Assembly: GCF_011516835.1 (NCBI RefSeq)
Contig: NZ_WOTB01000029.1
Location: 1 to 43,512, forward strand
Origin: Acetobacter musti
GTDB taxonomy: Bacteria; Pseudomonadota; Alphaproteobacteria; Acetobacterales; Acetobacteraceae
DNA: 43,512 nucleotides
Direction: 5' to 3'
The notes beneath the pieces are model-generated. The model was not told the origin of the DNA, did not search any database, and was given only the letters and a program-made list of their open reading frames with translations. The first letter of the stretch is position 1. Each line of letters starts with the position of its first letter. This document shows positions 40,871 through 43,512 of the stretch, one piece after another. The position numbers and the translations under genes are program-made.

Positions 40871-43387
40871 ATGCGTGCATTTTTATCTCACTCGTCAAAA
40901 GATAAAGGCTATGTGCAAGCCGTTAAAGATAATTTGCGCCCTGGAAATTACGAATTTGATTCACAGACCTTTGATGAAGGAGGATTGAACTCCGACGAAA
41001 TCTTAAAGGCGCTGAACCGCTGCGACTTATTCTGCTTATTTCTGTCGAAAGATGCACTGGATTCTGGATATGTAAATTTCGAAATTGCCTTCAGTAAAGA
41101 GCTGATTGCGAGTGGAAAAATAAGTCGTGTCTTGACAATTTGCCTAGACGACGATGTTTTTAATAGTGCTAAAGGATTCATAAAACACTACAACATGGTG
41201 CGCCGGCCAAGAAGCCCCGAAAGTGCAGCTAGATTGATTGAAGGTAAACTGATATCTTCGAATTACTCTAAAATAGTAAACTCTCATCCGTTTGTTGGTC
41301 GTGAGACAGAGCTAAAGATTCTTGAAAAACAAGCGAACAACCTAGATAAACCTCGAATTAAAGCTTTATACGTCTCAGGAAATTCTGGTTCCGGTCGTCG
41401 GACTGTGGCCAAAAAGTTTTTCCAGAATCAGTATCCAGAGATTGGCCCAATACCGCCAAGTATTGATCTTGACAGTTTTGACGGGTTTGATGATATCTAC
41501 AGGGCCATTATATCATCGCTACGCCCAAGTATTTCAGTTGTAGATCTTAAGAAACTTATCGAAGACTTTCAAAGTGCGGACAATAAACGCAAGGCGCAGA
41601 CAATCGCTGATGAGATCAACGGAATTGTCCATGATCGAGAAACTTTATACGTATTTGATGGCGGAGGCCTGCTGCGTGAGAATGGTTCTTTTCAACCCGA
41701 GATTGAAGCCATCTTGGATGGAGTTGTAGATAAGCCTCACCCTCCTATAGTGTTTATATCACCCAGAATGATCCCAAGGCGACTGCGCAGGAGTGCTGAC
41801 GATTTAGCATACCTGAGCGTGTCCGCTCTTACTAGAGAGGATTCTGAGCGTTTGATCTCTGGGTTACTCAAAGAGTGTGATGTGAAGGTGAAGGCGGGGC
41901 AGCTAGATCAACTGGTCGAGATCGCAGATCAGCATCCATTCAATATATATCAAATGATCGATCGGGTGTCGGAGACATCTGTTGATCTATTCCTCAATAG
42001 TCCTCGAGATTTTATCGAATGGAAGCATAAGCAGACTTCAGATTACCTAAGATCGGCCAATTTAAATAACCTTGATTTAAAAATACTATCTGTATTTTCC
42101 ATTGCTCCAGAGCTTGATTTCTCATCTTTATCTGACGTTCTTTCCGAAAGAGGCTCCTCTGAGATCAGTGAATCAGTTCAAAAAATGCTCGATCTGAATA
42201 TCGTTCGCGTTGAGGATGAGAGGATTTCGATTTCACCCGCTCTAAGAATCGCTTCTGAGCGCGATCCAAGAACTGAACTCCAAGGTCAGGAGAGGACTCG
42301 AATAATGCGTGCCCTTTCGAAATCTTTGGCATTACGCATCGAGGATGGCGAAGCGCCTGTCACGCTTCTCGAATCAGCAATTTTGGTGTCTCTTGAAAAT
42401 GATGAGCCCACGTCGAAGTTGATGGAAGCTTTTATACTGCCCTCTCATCGTGTTTGGCTTGCTAAACGACACTACGACACACGACGATGGAAAGACGCCA
42501 TTCGTATGGCGCGAGAAGCAATTGAGGGACGTGATCGCCTATCAAGATCCGGCGCTATCGCCGCTTGCCGTTACCTAAGCTTGGCGGCTGCTCGTATCAA
42601 TGACCAATCAACGTTCGATTTCGGTATCAAACAGCTGCGAAGTGTAGCAGATGACGATGCGTCTAAGGCTATCATATATTTCCTCAACGGCTTCAACCTT
42701 CGCCTGCAAGGCAAGCTGACAGAAGCACGCGATGCACTGATTTCCGCTTATAAACTATCGCAGACCAATCGTGCTACATCGCGCGAACTTGCATCTGTGT
42801 GCTTGAGTCTTGGCTTTCCGGAGGAAGCAGAATCTTATGCACGTGAGGCATATGAGGCAGCTCAGGCTAATCCATTCATTATCGACATTTTTATTTCCTG
42901 CCTAATCAAGAACAAAAAGAAGCTTTGCATGCGAGATCCAGAGGTGCAGGGACTTCTCGATTCTCTTGAGCAGTTAGATGAGGAGGAAGGACGCTCCTTC
43001 CATGCAACAAGATTAGCTGAAATTGAATACCTTTATGGAGATAACCGAAATGCGCTTATATTGGTGCAGAAGGCTCTCAAGAAAACTCCTTCGCTTTTTG
43101 CGCCTTTAGAGCTCTGTGCAAAAATATTTCTTAAGGATGGGAACTTCTCTCGGGCGAAGGAGCAAATAAATATTGCTCGCAGAATTGTCATGGACCGATC
43201 TGCATTCGATTTAAGAGCAAACTATAGACCACTTCTTCAATTGGAGGCAGAATACTATATCAATATAGGTGAGTTTCATAGTGCAAGAGATATTTATCAG
43301 GATGTAAAGTTCTTTACTGATTCAGATCGAGCCGAATTGAATAAAGAGATTGAGACGATTGAGGCCTATAAAAAGGTACAATCTTAA
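40871..43387 (+). CDS. TIR-STAND-TPR protein (bacterial NLR-like), degenerate P-loop
   Basis: The 838-aa protein has an N-terminal TIR domain (1-125: RAFLSHSSKDKGYV; candidate catalytic E71 in NFEIAF), then an NB-ARC-like STAND domain starting FVGRETELKILEK (141-153), and helical repeats, probably TPR, from about residue 540. TIR domains cleave NAD+ when oligomerised; STAND repeats sense the trigger. The P-loop reads GNSGSGRRT (170-178), with arginine instead of the usual lysine, and the Walker B strand is VFDGGG, so nucleotide use may be altered. The ATG at 40871 starts exactly at the TIR; an earlier in-frame start lacks a ribosome site. The gene is AT-rich compared with the backbone. It is a single-gene module. 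Confidence 0.88.
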   Translation: MRAFLSHSSKDKGYVQAVKDNLRPGNYEFDSQTFDEGGLNSDEILKALNRCDLFCLFLSKDALDSGYVNFEIAFSKELIASGKISRVLTICLDDDVFNSAKGFIKHYNMVRRPRSPESAARLIEGKLISSNYSKIVNSHPFVGRETELKILEKQANNLDKPRIKALYVSGNSGSGRRTVAKKFFQNQYPEIGPIPPSIDLDSFDGFDDIYRAIISSLRPSISVVDLKKLIEDFQSADNKRKAQTIADEINGIVHDRETLYVFDGGGLLRENGSFQPEIEAILDGVVDKPHPPIVFISPRMIPRRLRRSADDLAYLSVSALTREDSERLISGLLKECDVKVKAGQLDQLVEIADQHPFNIYQMIDRVSETSVDLFLNSPRDFIEWKHKQTSDYLRSANLNNLDLKILSVFSIAPELDFSSLSDVLSERGSSEISESVQKMLDLNIVRVEDERISISPALRIASERDPRTELQGQERTRIMRALSKSLALRIEDGEAPVTLLESAILVSLENDEPTSKLMEAFILPSHRVWLAKRHYDTRRWKDAIRMAREAIEGRDRLSRSGAIAACRYLSLAAARINDQSTFDFGIKQLRSVADDDASKAIIYFLNGFNLRLQGKLTEARDALISAYKLSQTNRATSRELASVCLSLGFPEEAESYAREAYEAAQANPFIIDIFISCLIKNKKKLCMRDPEVQGLLDSLEQLDEEEGRSFHATRLAEIEYLYGDNRNALILVQKALKKTPSLFAPLELCAKIFLKDGNFSRAKEQINIARRIVMDRSAFDLRANYRPLLQLEAEYYINIGEFHSARDIYQDVKFFTDSDRAELNKEIETIEAYKKVQS

Positions 43388-43410
43388 TAATCATTGATGA
43401 CTAGGGCCTG

Positions 43411-43512
43411 TTAGGGCTTGATCCAGTCTGCTGCGGCAGCGATGTGGATGACCGCGAGGAACGACGTTGCTGTTTTTTCGTATCTGGTTGCGACAGCGCG
43501 CCACTCCTTGAG
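43411..43512 (-). mobile_element. 3' end of an IS5-family transposase gene, cut by the window edge
   Basis: Leftward translation from the edge gives 33 codons ending AVATRYEKTATSFLAVIHIA...DWIKP and a stop at 43413-43411. The RYxKTAxSFLA pattern is the conserved C-terminus of IS5-group (IS427-like) transposases. The likely inverted-repeat end begins gggcctgtt at 43404, only 17 bp after the TIR gene stop. It belongs to an insertion sequence continuing beyond the window. Confidence 0.85.

Overview
The window looks like accessory DNA of an alphaproteobacterium, most likely an acetic acid bacterium (Acetobacteraceae). The evidence is mostly GC-rich coding, an alphaproteobacterial mobilization backbone (DUF736, DUF2840, S26 peptidase, DUF3363-type relaxase), a large plasmid-type ParB-like protein, and the end of an IS5-family transposase at the right edge. 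The genus is inference from gene style; no housekeeping gene except a tRNA is present.

Left third (about 97-15010): a complete integrative mobilizable element of about 14.9 kb inserted in an initiator tRNA-Met gene. It is bounded by the full tRNA (65-141) and a 45-nt copy of the tRNA 3' half (14966-15010), and a tyrosine integrase sits just inside the right end. The leftward backbone is HTH protein, DUF2840, S26/TraF peptidase, DUF736, lytic transglycosylase, relaxase and a CopG-like protein, with an adenine/cytosine methyltransferase upstream. No coupling protein or type IV secretion genes are present, so it would need a helper. Cargo includes a TetR/glutathione-transferase pair, a LysR regulator, an ABC three-component (ABC-3C) conflict system whose nuclease gene carries an in-frame amber codon, and an XRE/VapC toxin-antitoxin pair.

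Middle (about 15010-20170): a large serine recombinase whose last codons run into the att copy, a 64-aa partner, a 17-bp palindrome, a 685-aa ParB-like protein with a clear terminator, and a convergent unknown gene.

Right half (about 20377-43512): a defence island of self-contained modules. In order: a fused GmrSD-like (DUF262/HNH) enzyme; a dead IS3-family element; a 1,621-aa nuclease-STAND NTPase translationally coupled to an HsdR-N-like nuclease protein; an orphan trypsin-like protease; a catalytic-domain-only tyrosine recombinase; a Phd/VapC-type toxin-antitoxin pair; a Shango system (TerB protein, ATPase, Lhr-like helicase) with an extra gene made by partial duplication of the sngA 3' end behind a zinc-ribbon-like segment; an orphan PD-(D/E)xK nuclease; and a TIR-STAND-TPR protein with a degenerate P-loop. 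A short intergenic repeat recurs between most of these modules (20255, 29379, 30481, 39050 and more weakly 40635) and may mark how the island was assembled.

The strongest candidates for something undescribed are the STAND NTPase/HsdR-N pair (22920-29185), the zinc-ribbon/TerB-C duplicate inside Shango (34608-35309), and the module-boundary repeats.
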